Below are positions 34,284-43,004 of a DNA stretch of 56,719 nucleotides, one piece after another. The position numbers and the translations under genes are program-made. The notes under the pieces are model-generated. The model had not been told where the DNA came from, did not search any database, and was given only the letters and a program-made list of their open reading frames with translations. The number at the start of each line of letters is the position of its first letter. The first letter of the stretch is position 1. Origin of the DNA: Bacteroidales bacterium (GTDB lineage: Bacteria > Bacteroidota > Bacteroidia > Bacteroidales > P3); contig JAILAT010000052.1 of NCBI GenBank assembly GCA_024681475.1, forward strand, positions 1 to 56,719, in the 5' to 3' direction.

Positions 34284-36500
34284 ATGAAGAAAACATTGAT
34301 AGTATGCTCGGTGCTCCTGTTTTTCGCAGTCACCACATTGGCACAGACCCCTACTTACAAAGAGTTGTCGGCAACGGCCTACAACCTGCTTAAAGGGCAG
34401 GACTATATTGGGGCACATAAGGCTTTTCATACGATGGACTCCCTGTATGGGATAAGTGATTTCGAAGCCCTCTACTATTACTATGCCTTGTCACATGACT
34501 TTGTGCCCGACAGCGAGTTGGAAAAGGCCTTGATGTTCCGCCTGGCGCAAAACAAGTGCTGCGATATGCGTTACCTGGACGACTGGGCAAAACGTCAGCA
34601 GGCTGACACGCTCGATTACTGGAACGACATTGTGGCCATCGTTGCTCCCCGTGGCTATCAGGACACTGTCTATCAGAACCGCCTGCTGGCGATGAACAGA
34701 GTCAATAATGCAGCACGGCAGATGCAGAACAACAACCAAGATTCGGTGCGGGATGCCATGCGTATTGTTGACTCTGCCAATCTGAGAGAGCTGAAGCAGC
34801 TGATTGCCGAACGCGGTTTCCCGACATGGAGCAATGTGGGCTACTATTGCGTCAAATATGCCTCAGCGATAGTTTTAAACCAGCCACCAGAGTTTCTCCA
34901 TTGGTATATAGAGCAGGCCAAGGTCGCCGACGACAACGGCGACTACGACCCTGAATGGCTCGGCTATCTTATTGACCGCGACAGGCGGGAGAACATCTAT
35001 GACACCGTGTTCTACGCACGCATCGAACCGCTGTTCCAAGCCGACCAGGATGCGCGTCATCTGCTGAAAAGCGACATGGACGAGACCTCGGTGTGGCGCA
35101 TCATCCACGAGGTGGACTCGGCCAATCTCATTGCACTTGAACAACTTATTGCCGAACGCGGATTCCCGACACTGTCGCGGTCGGGATACAAATGCTGCGA
35201 CCATGCTGCCCTGATAGCTCAGCACTCTCAGCCCGAGTACCTGCACTGGTTTCTGGAAAAGGCGCAGGCTGCCGCCGACAGCGGTGACTTCATCCCCTCT
35301 TGGATTGCCTATATGACCGATCGTGACCTTGACCACCAGGATAGACCTCAACTATACGGAACCCAAGGGTTAACACGCGACGGTCTGACGGGGATGTACC
35401 TTATTGAGGATATTGAGCATCTGAACGAACGCCGACGAAATATGGATTTGGAACCCATCGAGGATTATCTTCTACACATGGATATGCCCGACTTCTATAT
35501 CCATCCCTCGCTTGTCGACTACAGACAATACAGCCTCAATCTCCGCATCCAGGGCGACACGCTGCGGGTGTCGGGTTTTTATCTAAACCCCTACAACACC
35601 ACTGCATACGCAGACAAACCCATCAAGGTCGATACCGCCTATTTCTTGCCGCTTGCCGACTACCGCACAGCCGACGGTGCCATCGTTTTGCGCCGCGAAG
35701 GAAATTGGTATCCGCACATTAACGGCGAGCTGCTGACGGCACAGGTACACCTCACGGCAGACGACTACTATATCCTTGGCGGCACAGAATGGGTCCCGTC
35801 GTTCGACATACACCTCATTCTCCTACCGAAGGACAAATACTCTTGCAAGGTGATTGACACGCCCACGCGCCCCTTCCATTTCTACCGTCTTGCAAGCGAT
35901 ACAACACAGTATCCCGACGCCTATTACCGCGAGTTCGTGGATTCCTACAATTTCTACTGCTCCTTCTTCGGCGATTCCTTGTCTTCAAAGTCGATGAACA
36001 TCGTGGAGATTGGCGACCCGCAGTTTGTGATGTGCCAGGGGCTGCGCGATGTGATTATCTTCGGACATTATTTCTATGATGTTTACACGATGATACCCGA
36101 CTTCTCGTGGATTCCTCACGAGGTGGCGCACCAATGGTGGGGCAACGGCATCTTCTTCGGATATCGCGACTACGCCCTCAGCGAAAGCCTAACGGAGTAC
36201 ATCAAACTGCAATACCTCAAAAGCCGCGGACGTGGCTACGTGGAGCAGATTGAATACTATAAGGCGATGATGGAACGTGCAGAAAAATCTTTGCCAATCG
36301 CCGATATCCACAACGTCGAGTCGCAGGATGAGTCCATTGCCATCTACCATGCCGCACCCTATCGCTTGACCCTTGAGGACTCGACCTCCATCAACACCAC
36401 CCTTCAACAACTTTATCGAAATCACAAACACACAATTGTGAGCCGAGACACATTCCTGCAAGAATGTAAGACAATGCTGAACTGGCTCAAGTCTGAATAA
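34284..36500 (+). CDS. Exported M1-like metallopeptidase with two N-terminal DUF6624 modules
   Basis: A 738-residue protein with signal peptide (VTTLAQ). Two DUF6624-type modules lie at about residues 110-245 and 250-385: each has LIAERGFPT, and only the second ends in RPQLYGTQ plus LNERRRNMDLEPIEDYL. A beta-sandwich and a gluzincin domain follow, with HEVAHQWWGN at residues 612-621 and the downstream Glu in LSESLTEY. The HExxH-to-Glu spacing is about one residue shorter than in typical M1 enzymes, and no GAMEN exopeptidase motif is visible, so activity may differ from aminopeptidases. The start at 34284 gives the signal peptide and avoids overlap with the upstream gene. Confidence 0.75.
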   Translation: MKKTLIVCSVLLFFAVTTLAQTPTYKELSATAYNLLKGQDYIGAHKAFHTMDSLYGISDFEALYYYYALSHDFVPDSELEKALMFRLAQNKCCDMRYLDDWAKRQQADTLDYWNDIVAIVAPRGYQDTVYQNRLLAMNRVNNAARQMQNNNQDSVRDAMRIVDSANLRELKQLIAERGFPTWSNVGYYCVKYASAIVLNQPPEFLHWYIEQAKVADDNGDYDPEWLGYLIDRDRRENIYDTVFYARIEPLFQADQDARHLLKSDMDETSVWRIIHEVDSANLIALEQLIAERGFPTLSRSGYKCCDHAALIAQHSQPEYLHWFLEKAQAAADSGDFIPSWIAYMTDRDLDHQDRPQLYGTQGLTRDGLTGMYLIEDIEHLNERRRNMDLEPIEDYLLHMDMPDFYIHPSLVDYRQYSLNLRIQGDTLRVSGFYLNPYNTTAYADKPIKVDTAYFLPLADYRTADGAIVLRREGNWYPHINGELLTAQVHLTADDYYILGGTEWVPSFDIHLILLPKDKYSCKVIDTPTRPFHFYRLASDTTQYPDAYYREFVDSYNFYCSFFGDSLSSKSMNIVEIGDPQFVMCQGLRDVIIFGHYFYDVYTMIPDFSWIPHEVAHQWWGNGIFFGYRDYALSESLTEYIKLQYLKSRGRGYVEQIEYYKAMMERAEKSLPIADIHNVESQDESIAIYHAAPYRLTLEDSTSINTTLQQLYRNHKHTIVSRDTFLQECKTMLNWLKSE

Positions 36501-36566
36501 CGTATACAATACGATTAATTAAATTGTCCGATATCTTCGGGAGATAATGCCCATTTGCATTATTCG

Positions 36567-36634
36567 TAATGGATAAAAAAACGGAATATCTATCCATTAT
36601 AAACGCTTCTATTGAATAATAAAAGTACTTTTGC
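36567..36634 (+). promoter_or_regulatory. Inverted repeat and -7 element upstream of a small ORF
   Basis: TAATGGATA (36567-36575) and TATCCATTA (36591-36599) form 9-bp inverted arms 15 bases apart, and TACTTTTGC (36626-36634) is an exact -7 element. No TTTG box is found at the usual distance, so the inverted repeat may bind an activator or repressor. Confidence 0.45.
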
Positions 36635-36676
36635 AGTCGAAAAATCATCATATCCTATGCAATAATATGATATGAT

Positions 36677-36784
36677 ATGATATCAATCGAGAGAATCATC
36701 CTGCTGGTGTCCTTCGTCGTGCTGTCCCTCGCCACACACATCCAGTCGGAGCAATGGAAGACTTATTATGACATCGTTAAGTAA
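36677..36784 (+). CDS. Small ORF with a signal-anchor-like sequence (35 aa)
   Basis: It starts at the last of three overlapping ATGs in a TATGA repeat and encodes a hydrophobic core IILLVSFVVLSLATHI followed by a short polar end, stopping at TAA. A promoter element lies 42 bases upstream. It ends 15 bases before the porX relic. It may be a genuine small membrane peptide or the 5' stub of a larger gene lost when the relic formed. Confidence 0.35.
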   Translation: MISIERIILLVSFVVLSLATHIQSEQWKTYYDIVK

Positions 36785-36798
36785 TTTCGTGCGAGCTA

Positions 36799-37044
36799 CG
36801 CTATTGAGGGGCGTCTGCTCGGCTACGACCCGCGCCAGGTTTTCGAGGTGCGCGACCCAGGCAGATATACCTCCCCAAACGCTACATCACTTCTCCCTAC
36901 ATCTTCGCCCGCGCCAACGACTATTTCGTCTACCCCAACAGCTACAACCAGTTCGTGCAGTATTACATGAACACCTTCCAGCACGGCGGCATCTCCCTCG
37001 AGGAGCTGCTCATCCCATTCATCTTACTCCGTGGCAGGAAATGA
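36799..37044 (+). pseudogene. porX 3'-end relic (truncated, frameshifted)
   Basis: Matches porX from GRLLGYDPKQVFEV to the stop codon. A one-base loss near 36870 breaks the frame between VFEVRDP and LPKRYITSPYIFARAND. Comparing the 61-codon block after the break with intact porX, 13 codons differ silently and only two change the residue (Asn to Ser, Ile to Leu). It therefore diverged while still under selection and was truncated later. The upstream two-thirds of porX is absent. Confidence 0.85.
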
Positions 37045-37145
37045 GCTGTTTTTATAGTGACCGGTGAATAGTGACCAGTGACACGAACTCTCTTGTGTCA
37101 CTTGTCATTGTTAACTATAAGATAATTAGGTGAATAATTGCCATG

Positions 37146-37196
37146 TTAAGATTTTTTAACATTTTTCCTTCAACTTTTTCGGCTGCAGAAGCGACT
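37146..37196 (+). promoter_or_regulatory. Putative ECF promoter upstream of the 1069-aa type B cargo gene
   Basis: TTAAGATTTTTTAAC (37146-37160), CAAC (37171-37174), 16 bases, GCGACT (37191-37196), 41 bases before the start codon. Confidence 0.5.
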
Positions 37197-37237
37197 TGGG
37201 GGTAGATTGAAGTTGCATACACCGATAGCGTTACTAG

Positions 37238-40200
37238 ATGAAACCGATTAGAATCATACTGCTTGCTTTCCTGCTGTTGGGCTTCTGTGTTCCCTGCGGA
37301 GCGCAGGGCATCGTCAACAGAATGCTGGGGACGGACTTCTGGATGATGTTCCTGAAACAACACGATTTAAGTGTTGAAGGAGGAATGGCTATCGACTGCT
37401 TTTTCGTGCTTACCGCCACCGAGGAGAGTGATGTCACCATAAGCTATTTCGCCACGGGGTGGGATACCCTTGTGACTGTGCCTGCCGGCGGAGCCGTGCG
37501 CGTGTCGGTGCCTGACGACCAGTCGACGCCTTACCATTTCGGTGCCAAGATAGACAGCAACGCCTGGCACATACAGGCCACGACACCTATCTCGGTAACA
37601 GCCTACAATGACATAGACCACAGCTACGACGCCACCGCCATACTCCCTACCGACGCCCTGCGGACATACCATATGACACAAGTCTATCAGGCATTCCCCC
37701 ACGGGCCAGAGGTGGGCATCGTGGCACCCTACGACAGCACGCGCGTCTGGTCGGTGCTGGAGAAGAATATCTGCAGTGACACCGGGTTTCTCGACCGCGT
37801 TATCTTCCACGCCGGCGACACGATAGAATTCCTGTTGATGAGAGGGCAGACCTGCCTGCTGCGCAATGCAGGCTGGACGGCTGCACAGGTGACGTGGATA
37901 AGTGAGTGCAGCCTCAATGGGTTGCGGCTGCACAGCGACAAGCCGATAGCAGTTTTCCAAGGCAACAACGCAGCATATATGCCACAAGGCGGTGACAGCC
38001 AGGCTCCCGACCATCTCTACGACCAGTGCATTCCCGTGGAATATTGGGGCACCCATTTCGCCATCGAGCCTGTCATTGGCCGCCAGCCATATTCTATGGG
38101 TTATCCGCCAAGGATATATCATAACTATGGTGATATTGTGCGTGTGATGGCAAAGGACGACAACTGCCGCATCAGTCTTGACGGACAGGAGGTGGCGGTG
38201 CTGCAGCGGGGGCAAATCTATCAGTTCGTGCTTTCAGACCATCCTGCCAGCCTGCCGGCATCCTGGGGTATGGACTTCTACCAGTCGCCTTGCATCGAGC
38301 TCACCTCTACCTCGCCGGTGATGGTATGCTACTATATTACAGGCAGTCTTTTCGGCGGCCATCCCGGCGACCCCGCCGTTATGACCATGCCGCCGATAGA
38401 AAACGGTGTGAACCACGCCATTATCCAGCCGCACAATACGCCTATCTCTACGCAGCATTGGATAAATATTGTAACCCAGTCAGAATATTTATCGCAAATC
38501 ACACTCGACGGAACCAACATCGGCAGCCAGTTCCACAACACCGCCGGCGGCTACAGCTACGCCTGCATCCCAGTGTCGGAAGCCACGCATACCATTGACG
38601 CCGCGGGCGGCATCTTCATTGCCTACCTATACGGACTTGGCTATTGTGAAAGTTACTTGCACACAGCGGCATCGACCACCGAAAGCAAGCCATATAACGT
38701 ATGGACACAACGGTACGAGGCCTGTGAGGGCGACAGCATTACGGTCGGAATCACCAGGTTCGACGGCAGCCTGTCGGCCTCCTGGTACATCGACGGCGTT
38801 TGGGCTGCCGACGCTGTCGATTCGCTGTCCGTAGTCTTCAATAGCACTGGAAACCATCAGATTATGACCGTCATTTCTCCCATCGGCGATACGGTGTACA
38901 CTTATATCACTGTGGGAAGCTATCATACATCACATTCCACCGCTACCATCTGTTCGGGCGGCTCTTACACTTGGCGCGGACAGGAATTGACGGCAGGCGG
39001 CAACTATGGCGACACCATCTCTGCAGCAGGCGGCTGCGACACAATCCTCCGCCTGCATCTCAATGTCAACCCACCGCCCGTGACGACCACATACGACACC
39101 GTCTGCCAAGGCGGCACATACCTGTGGCGTGGTAGAATATTGAATGCCGAAGGCTCCTATGCCGACACCATCACCCGTGCCGACGGCTGCGACTCAGTCC
39201 TCATGCTGAGTCTCAATGTCACCTCACCGCCTCTCATCACCACATACGACACCATCTGCCAAGACGCCACATACCTGTGGCATGGAAGAATATTGAATGC
39301 TGAAGGCTCCTATGTTGACACTATCACCCATGCGGGCGGCTGCGACTCGATCCTTGTGCTGAATCTCAATGTCACCCCACCGCCGCTGATCACCACATAC
39401 GACACCATCTGCCAAGGCGGCACATACCTGTGGCACGGAAGAGCATTGAATGCCGCAGGCTCCTATGCCGACACCATCACCCATGCGGGCGGCTGCGACA
39501 CGCTGCTGGCTCTTCATCTCTTCTTGCGGCCAAAACCGGAAACTGCCGTCAGTGACTCATTCTGTACCGGTGATGTCTATGAATGGCACAACCATACATT
39601 CGCCGCCGCGGGAACATACATCGACACCCTTCGCGGACGCAACGGGTGCGACACCATTGCCACCTTGCATTTGTCGGCGCTTGTCACCCCGCAGATTTCG
39701 CTCACTGTCATTGAGGATTGTAATAGAAAGGAATACAGTGTGTTGTCCATTGTCGATCCTGACGATGAGGTGTTGCCATACTGGATTTCCCTGCCACCCG
39801 ACAGCACATTGGATGGACAGCAGTGGGACAGTATTGTCGTGACCCCCACAGCTGCCACTCTGTATATTCTCGCTTTCGACGGACGTTGCCCCAACGACAC
39901 TTCGATACTCTTAACTCCTTCGGAGTGGCCTCACGCTGCCATGGAGGTGCATCCCTCTATTCTGAATCTGGACAACCTGCTCCTTGTGGCACAGGATGTA
40001 AGCCTTAATGCAAACGAGCGGACGTGGTATGTGGACGATGTGATTGCCGGACATGCGTCCACACTGTATTATACCGCCTCGGCTGCGGCGGACAGTGTCT
40101 GGCTGACACTTGTGGCCAATCGTGGAGGATGTGCCGACACAGCATACGCAACAATACCAGTAACACACAGCGTGATATGGGCTCCTAACGCATTTACCCC

Positions 40201-40447
40201 AGGCGGAGATAATAACCAGCGTTTTATAATCAAGGGTAACGAAGTGACGTTGATAGACTTGTACATATATGCCCGCAACGGAGTGTTGGCTTGGCACAGT
40301 GACAATCCGTCGGAAGGCTGGGACGGAACCTTCGGCGACGGCACACCCTGCCCCCAGGCCTCCTACACCTGGATTCTGCGCTACACGCAGAATGACCAGC
40401 CTAAAGTGACAAGAAAAGCTGTGGGTACAGTCACCATTATCCGCTAA
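37238..40447 (+). CDS. T9SS type B cargo protein with IgGFc-binding-like N-terminus and 51-residue repeats
   Basis: The 1069-residue protein has a signal peptide ending VPCGAQ and an N-terminal region of about 450 residues resembling the IgGFc-binding protein N-terminal domain (GTDFWMMFLKQ, PISVTAYND, LPTDALRTYHM, HSDKPIAVFQGNN, PVEYWGTHFAIEPV). Five tandem modules of about 51 residues follow, each with a Cys pair and a Trp (TYDTICQGGTYLWHGR, GGCDSILVLNL). The end is a type B sorting domain (WAPNAFTPGGDNNQRF, YARNGVLAW, GWDGTFGDG). The layout suggests a long surface adhesin. It is a paralogue of the protein encoded at 43005 and lies downstream of an ECF-like promoter next to the porX relic. 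Confidence 0.9.
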   Translation: MKPIRIILLAFLLLGFCVPCGAQGIVNRMLGTDFWMMFLKQHDLSVEGGMAIDCFFVLTATEESDVTISYFATGWDTLVTVPAGGAVRVSVPDDQSTPYHFGAKIDSNAWHIQATTPISVTAYNDIDHSYDATAILPTDALRTYHMTQVYQAFPHGPEVGIVAPYDSTRVWSVLEKNICSDTGFLDRVIFHAGDTIEFLLMRGQTCLLRNAGWTAAQVTWISECSLNGLRLHSDKPIAVFQGNNAAYMPQGGDSQAPDHLYDQCIPVEYWGTHFAIEPVIGRQPYSMGYPPRIYHNYGDIVRVMAKDDNCRISLDGQEVAVLQRGQIYQFVLSDHPASLPASWGMDFYQSPCIELTSTSPVMVCYYITGSLFGGHPGDPAVMTMPPIENGVNHAIIQPHNTPISTQHWINIVTQSEYLSQITLDGTNIGSQFHNTAGGYSYACIPVSEATHTIDAAGGIFIAYLYGLGYCESYLHTAASTTESKPYNVWTQRYEACEGDSITVGITRFDGSLSASWYIDGVWAADAVDSLSVVFNSTGNHQIMTVISPIGDTVYTYITVGSYHTSHSTATICSGGSYTWRGQELTAGGNYGDTISAAGGCDTILRLHLNVNPPPVTTTYDTVCQGGTYLWRGRILNAEGSYADTITRADGCDSVLMLSLNVTSPPLITTYDTICQDATYLWHGRILNAEGSYVDTITHAGGCDSILVLNLNVTPPPLITTYDTICQGGTYLWHGRALNAAGSYADTITHAGGCDTLLALHLFLRPKPETAVSDSFCTGDVYEWHNHTFAAAGTYIDTLRGRNGCDTIATLHLSALVTPQISLTVIEDCNRKEYSVLSIVDPDDEVLPYWISLPPDSTLDGQQWDSIVVTPTAATLYILAFDGRCPNDTSILLTPSEWPHAAMEVHPSILNLDNLLLVAQDVSLNANERTWYVDDVIAGHASTLYYTASAAADSVWLTLVANRGGCADTAYATIPVTHSVIWAPNAFTPGGDNNQRFIIKGNEVTLIDLYIYARNGVLAWHSDNPSEGWDGTFGDGTPCPQASYTWILRYTQNDQPKVTRKAVGTVTIIR
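39089..39547 (+). repeat. Three near-identical 153-bp tandem repeats inside the cargo gene
   Basis: In-frame units begin at 39089, 39242 and 39395, each starting ACATACGACACC. More divergent units flank them on both sides (about 38936 and 39548). The high DNA similarity of the three central units points to recent expansion. Confidence 0.9.
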
Positions 40448-40606
40448 GGTTCATATACCACACAATACTTGACTGTTTAATCATTTCAGTGTCAGTCAAC
40501 CCCAACACGGCACGTTGTTTCGTGTGGCGTTAATAAGAGTACGTGCGTTGGCACGTATACTGGATGCCAATAAATGATTGAAGTTGTTAAGTGCCAAACT
40601 GCATCG

Positions 40607-42763
40607 TTATACTTCCAATCCTTTCATCGTCAGTGAGATGCGGTGGCGGCGGAGGTCGACTTCCAGCACCTTGACTTTCACATGCTGATGAAACTTGACC
40701 ACCTCGTTGGGGTCGGCCACGCGACGGTTGGCCAGCTGTGAGATATGCACCAGTCCGTCTTGGTGTACGCCCACGTCGACGAAGGCACCGAAGGCGGTGA
40801 TGTTGGTGACGATGCCCGGAAGCACCATACCTTCCTGCAGGTCTTCGATGCGGGTGATATTCTTGTCGAATTCAAATACTTCGAATTTGGCGCGGGGGTC
40901 CAGGCCTGGCTTGTCGAGCTCTTTCATGATGTCCTGCAGGGTGGGCAGGCCGCAGTCGTCGCTGACAAAGCGGTTGATGTCGATCTTCTGGCGCAGCTCC
41001 TTGTTGTGCATCAGTTCCTCCACCGTGGTACCCATCTCGCTGGCCATGCGCTCCACCAAGGCGTAGCGCTCGGGGTGCACGGCGCTGCGGTCCAGCGGGT
41101 TGTCGCTCTCTCGGACACGCAGGAATCCGGCACACTGCTCAAAAGCTTTGTCGCCCAGCCGTTCCACTTTCAGCAGTTCATGGCGGTTGGCGAAGGAACC
41201 TTTCTTGTTGCGGTAGGCCACAATCTTGTCGGCCAGCGAAGGACCGATGCCGCTGACATACGACAGCAGTTCGCGGCTGGCTGTGTTCAGCTCCACGCCC
41301 ACGCTGTTGACGCAGCTGACCACCACATCTTCCAGACTCTCCTGCAGAAGTGTCTGGTTCACATCGTGTTGGTATTGGCCTACGCCGATGCTCTTGGGGT
41401 CTATCTTCACCAGCTCGCTGAGGGGGTCCATCAGGCGGCGTCCAATGCTGACGGCACCGCGCACGGTGACGTCGTAGTCGGGAAATTCACGGCGTGCCAC
41501 GTCGCTGGCACTGTATACCGAGGCGCCGTTCTCGCTGACCATCACAGCGATGACGGGGTTTTTGAAGCGGCAGCGTTTCACCACCTCTTCGGTCTCGCGG
41601 CCTGCCGTGCCGTTGCCGATGGCGATGGCTTCAATCTTGAAGGCTTCGCAGAGCGCTTCGAGTTTGGCCACGGCGGCGCGCTCCTCGCGCACAGAGGTGA
41701 AAGGGTAGATGGTTTCGTTGTGTTCCAGCTGGCCTTGTGCGTCGAGGCACACCACCTTGCAGCCCGTGCGGAAGCCCGGGTCGATGGCCAGTATGCGTTT
41801 CTGTCCCAGCGGTGAGGCCAGCAGCAGCTGGCGCAGGTTCTCGGCGAAGACTTTGATGGCCTCCTTGTCGGCACGTTCCTTGATGATGTTGTAGTATTCT
41901 GTCTCCATGGAAGGTGTCAGCAGCCGCTTGTAGCCGTCCTTCACGGCGATGGCCACCTGCTGCGAGGTGGCGTAGCGGCCTGTGACGAACTGGCGTTCCA
42001 AGGCCTCCACCACGGGCTCGGGGTCTTCGGGTGCGATGTGTACGCGCAGCACGCCCTGCTCTTCGCCGCGGAAGAGTGCCAGCACACGATGCGAGGGCGC
42101 CCGCATGGCGGGCTCTTTCCAATCGAACCACGACTGGAACTTGGCGGCGGCCGGGTTGTCGGCCATATCTTCTCCGTCGTTGCTTTTCACCACTTTCGAT
42201 GTCAGCATGGCACTTCTGCGCCACAGGTTACGCACCTTGTTGCGGGCTGCGATGTTCTCGCTGACGCGTTCGGCGATGATGTCGCGGGCACCTGCCAGGG
42301 CGGCGGCGGTATCGGCCACGCCTTTCTCTTCGCTCACATATCTCTCGGCCAGCAGTTCAGGGTCTTCAGGGCCTTGTCGCAACAGGCTCTCGGCCAAAGG
42401 TTCCAGACCGCGCTCGATGGCTATCGAGGCACGCGTCTTTCGTTTGGGCTTGTAGGGCAGATAGAGGTCTTCGAGGTCGGTCATCGTCGTGGCTGCCAGG
42501 AGTTGGGCGCGCAGCGCGTCGGTCATCTTGCCCTGTTCTTCGATGCTTTGGATGATGGCTTCACGACGCTTGTCCAGCTCTTTGAGTTTCAGCATCAGGT
42601 CGCGGATGGCGGCAATCTGCACCTCGTTGAGGTTGCCGGTCACCTCTTTGCGATAACGTGCGATGAAGGGCACCGTGGCGCCGCCCTCCAGCAGTTCGAG
42701 GGTCTTCTCTACTTGTCGCAGCCCCAGGTTCAGCTGCTCGGCGATATGTTTGGCGTAGTTCAT
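40607..42763 (-). CDS. tex: Tex family S1 RNA-binding transcription accessory protein
   Basis: A 718-residue cytoplasmic nucleic-acid-binding protein. Order: N-terminal helical Tex domain (VPFIARYRKEVTGNLNEVQI), a YqgF/RuvC-like fold (ILAIDPGFRTGCKVVCLD, AIGNGTAGRETEEVV), helix-hairpin-helix motifs (YVSGIGPSLADKIVAYRN), then a C-terminal S1 domain (GMVLPGIVTNITAFGAFVDV). This matches Tex throughout and the length is typical. The physiological role of Tex is not settled; it is linked to transcription and RNA binding. Single gene with its own promoter, convergent with the upstream cargo gene. Confidence 0.96.
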   Translation of the reverse strand: MNYAKHIAEQLNLGLRQVEKTLELLEGGATVPFIARYRKEVTGNLNEVQIAAIRDLMLKLKELDKRREAIIQSIEEQGKMTDALRAQLLAATTMTDLEDLYLPYKPKRKTRASIAIERGLEPLAESLLRQGPEDPELLAERYVSEEKGVADTAAALAGARDIIAERVSENIAARNKVRNLWRRSAMLTSKVVKSNDGEDMADNPAAAKFQSWFDWKEPAMRAPSHRVLALFRGEEQGVLRVHIAPEDPEPVVEALERQFVTGRYATSQQVAIAVKDGYKRLLTPSMETEYYNIIKERADKEAIKVFAENLRQLLLASPLGQKRILAIDPGFRTGCKVVCLDAQGQLEHNETIYPFTSVREERAAVAKLEALCEAFKIEAIAIGNGTAGRETEEVVKRCRFKNPVIAVMVSENGASVYSASDVARREFPDYDVTVRGAVSIGRRLMDPLSELVKIDPKSIGVGQYQHDVNQTLLQESLEDVVVSCVNSVGVELNTASRELLSYVSGIGPSLADKIVAYRNKKGSFANRHELLKVERLGDKAFEQCAGFLRVRESDNPLDRSAVHPERYALVERMASEMGTTVEELMHNKELRQKIDINRFVSDDCGLPTLQDIMKELDKPGLDPRAKFEVFEFDKNITRIEDLQEGMVLPGIVTNITAFGAFVDVGVHQDGLVHISQLANRRVADPNEVVKFHQHVKVKVLEVDLRRHRISLTMKGLEV

Positions 42764-42844
42764 GGCGTTTTAAGTTGTGTTAATTTGCTCTATGGGTTTG
42801 GTTGCTACGCGGTTAGACGGCTTGTCGTTGCCCGCGATATGATG

Positions 42845-42853
42845 GCAAAGATA
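42845..42853 (-). promoter_or_regulatory. -7 element of tex
   Basis: TATCTTTGC on the minus strand, 81 bases before the tex start codon. Confidence 0.6.
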
Positions 42854-42922
42854 TGAAAAAAAACGATGCCTCGACGATTTTTTTTTGCCGTGGCAACCTA
42901 TTACTGTTTGCCTTCGAGCTAT

Positions 42923-42979
42923 GTTAAAAATTATTAAATAGCAGATTGCGATGCAACAAAAAGGGGGGCGTTTGCGTCT
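42923..42979 (+). promoter_or_regulatory. Putative ECF promoter upstream of the 891-aa type B cargo gene
   Basis: CAAC (42954-42957), 16 bases, GCGTCT (42974-42979), 25 bases before the start codon. A looser relative of the upstream quasi-palindrome, GTTAAAAATTATTAA, sits at 42923-42937. Confidence 0.45.
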
Positions 42980-43004
42980 ACATGATATTTAAAGATAATA
43001 TTAT

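Larger units (their letters stand above)
36799..37222 (+). repeat. Direct repeat, copy B of the porX 3' end plus spacer
   Basis: Partner of the repeat at 28020-28455. Together they bracket the cargo/lipoprotein/two-peptidase segment (28456-36798). Confidence 0.8.

Noticed and set aside
28456..36798. Classical integrative element between the porX repeats
   Set aside because: There is no integrase, transposase, tRNA attachment site or short att core; the repeats are long homologous gene ends, which fits homologous recombination better.
38936..39700. Possible CRISPR-like array
   Set aside because: The repeats are contiguous in-frame 153-bp protein modules without spacers, inside a T9SS cargo gene.
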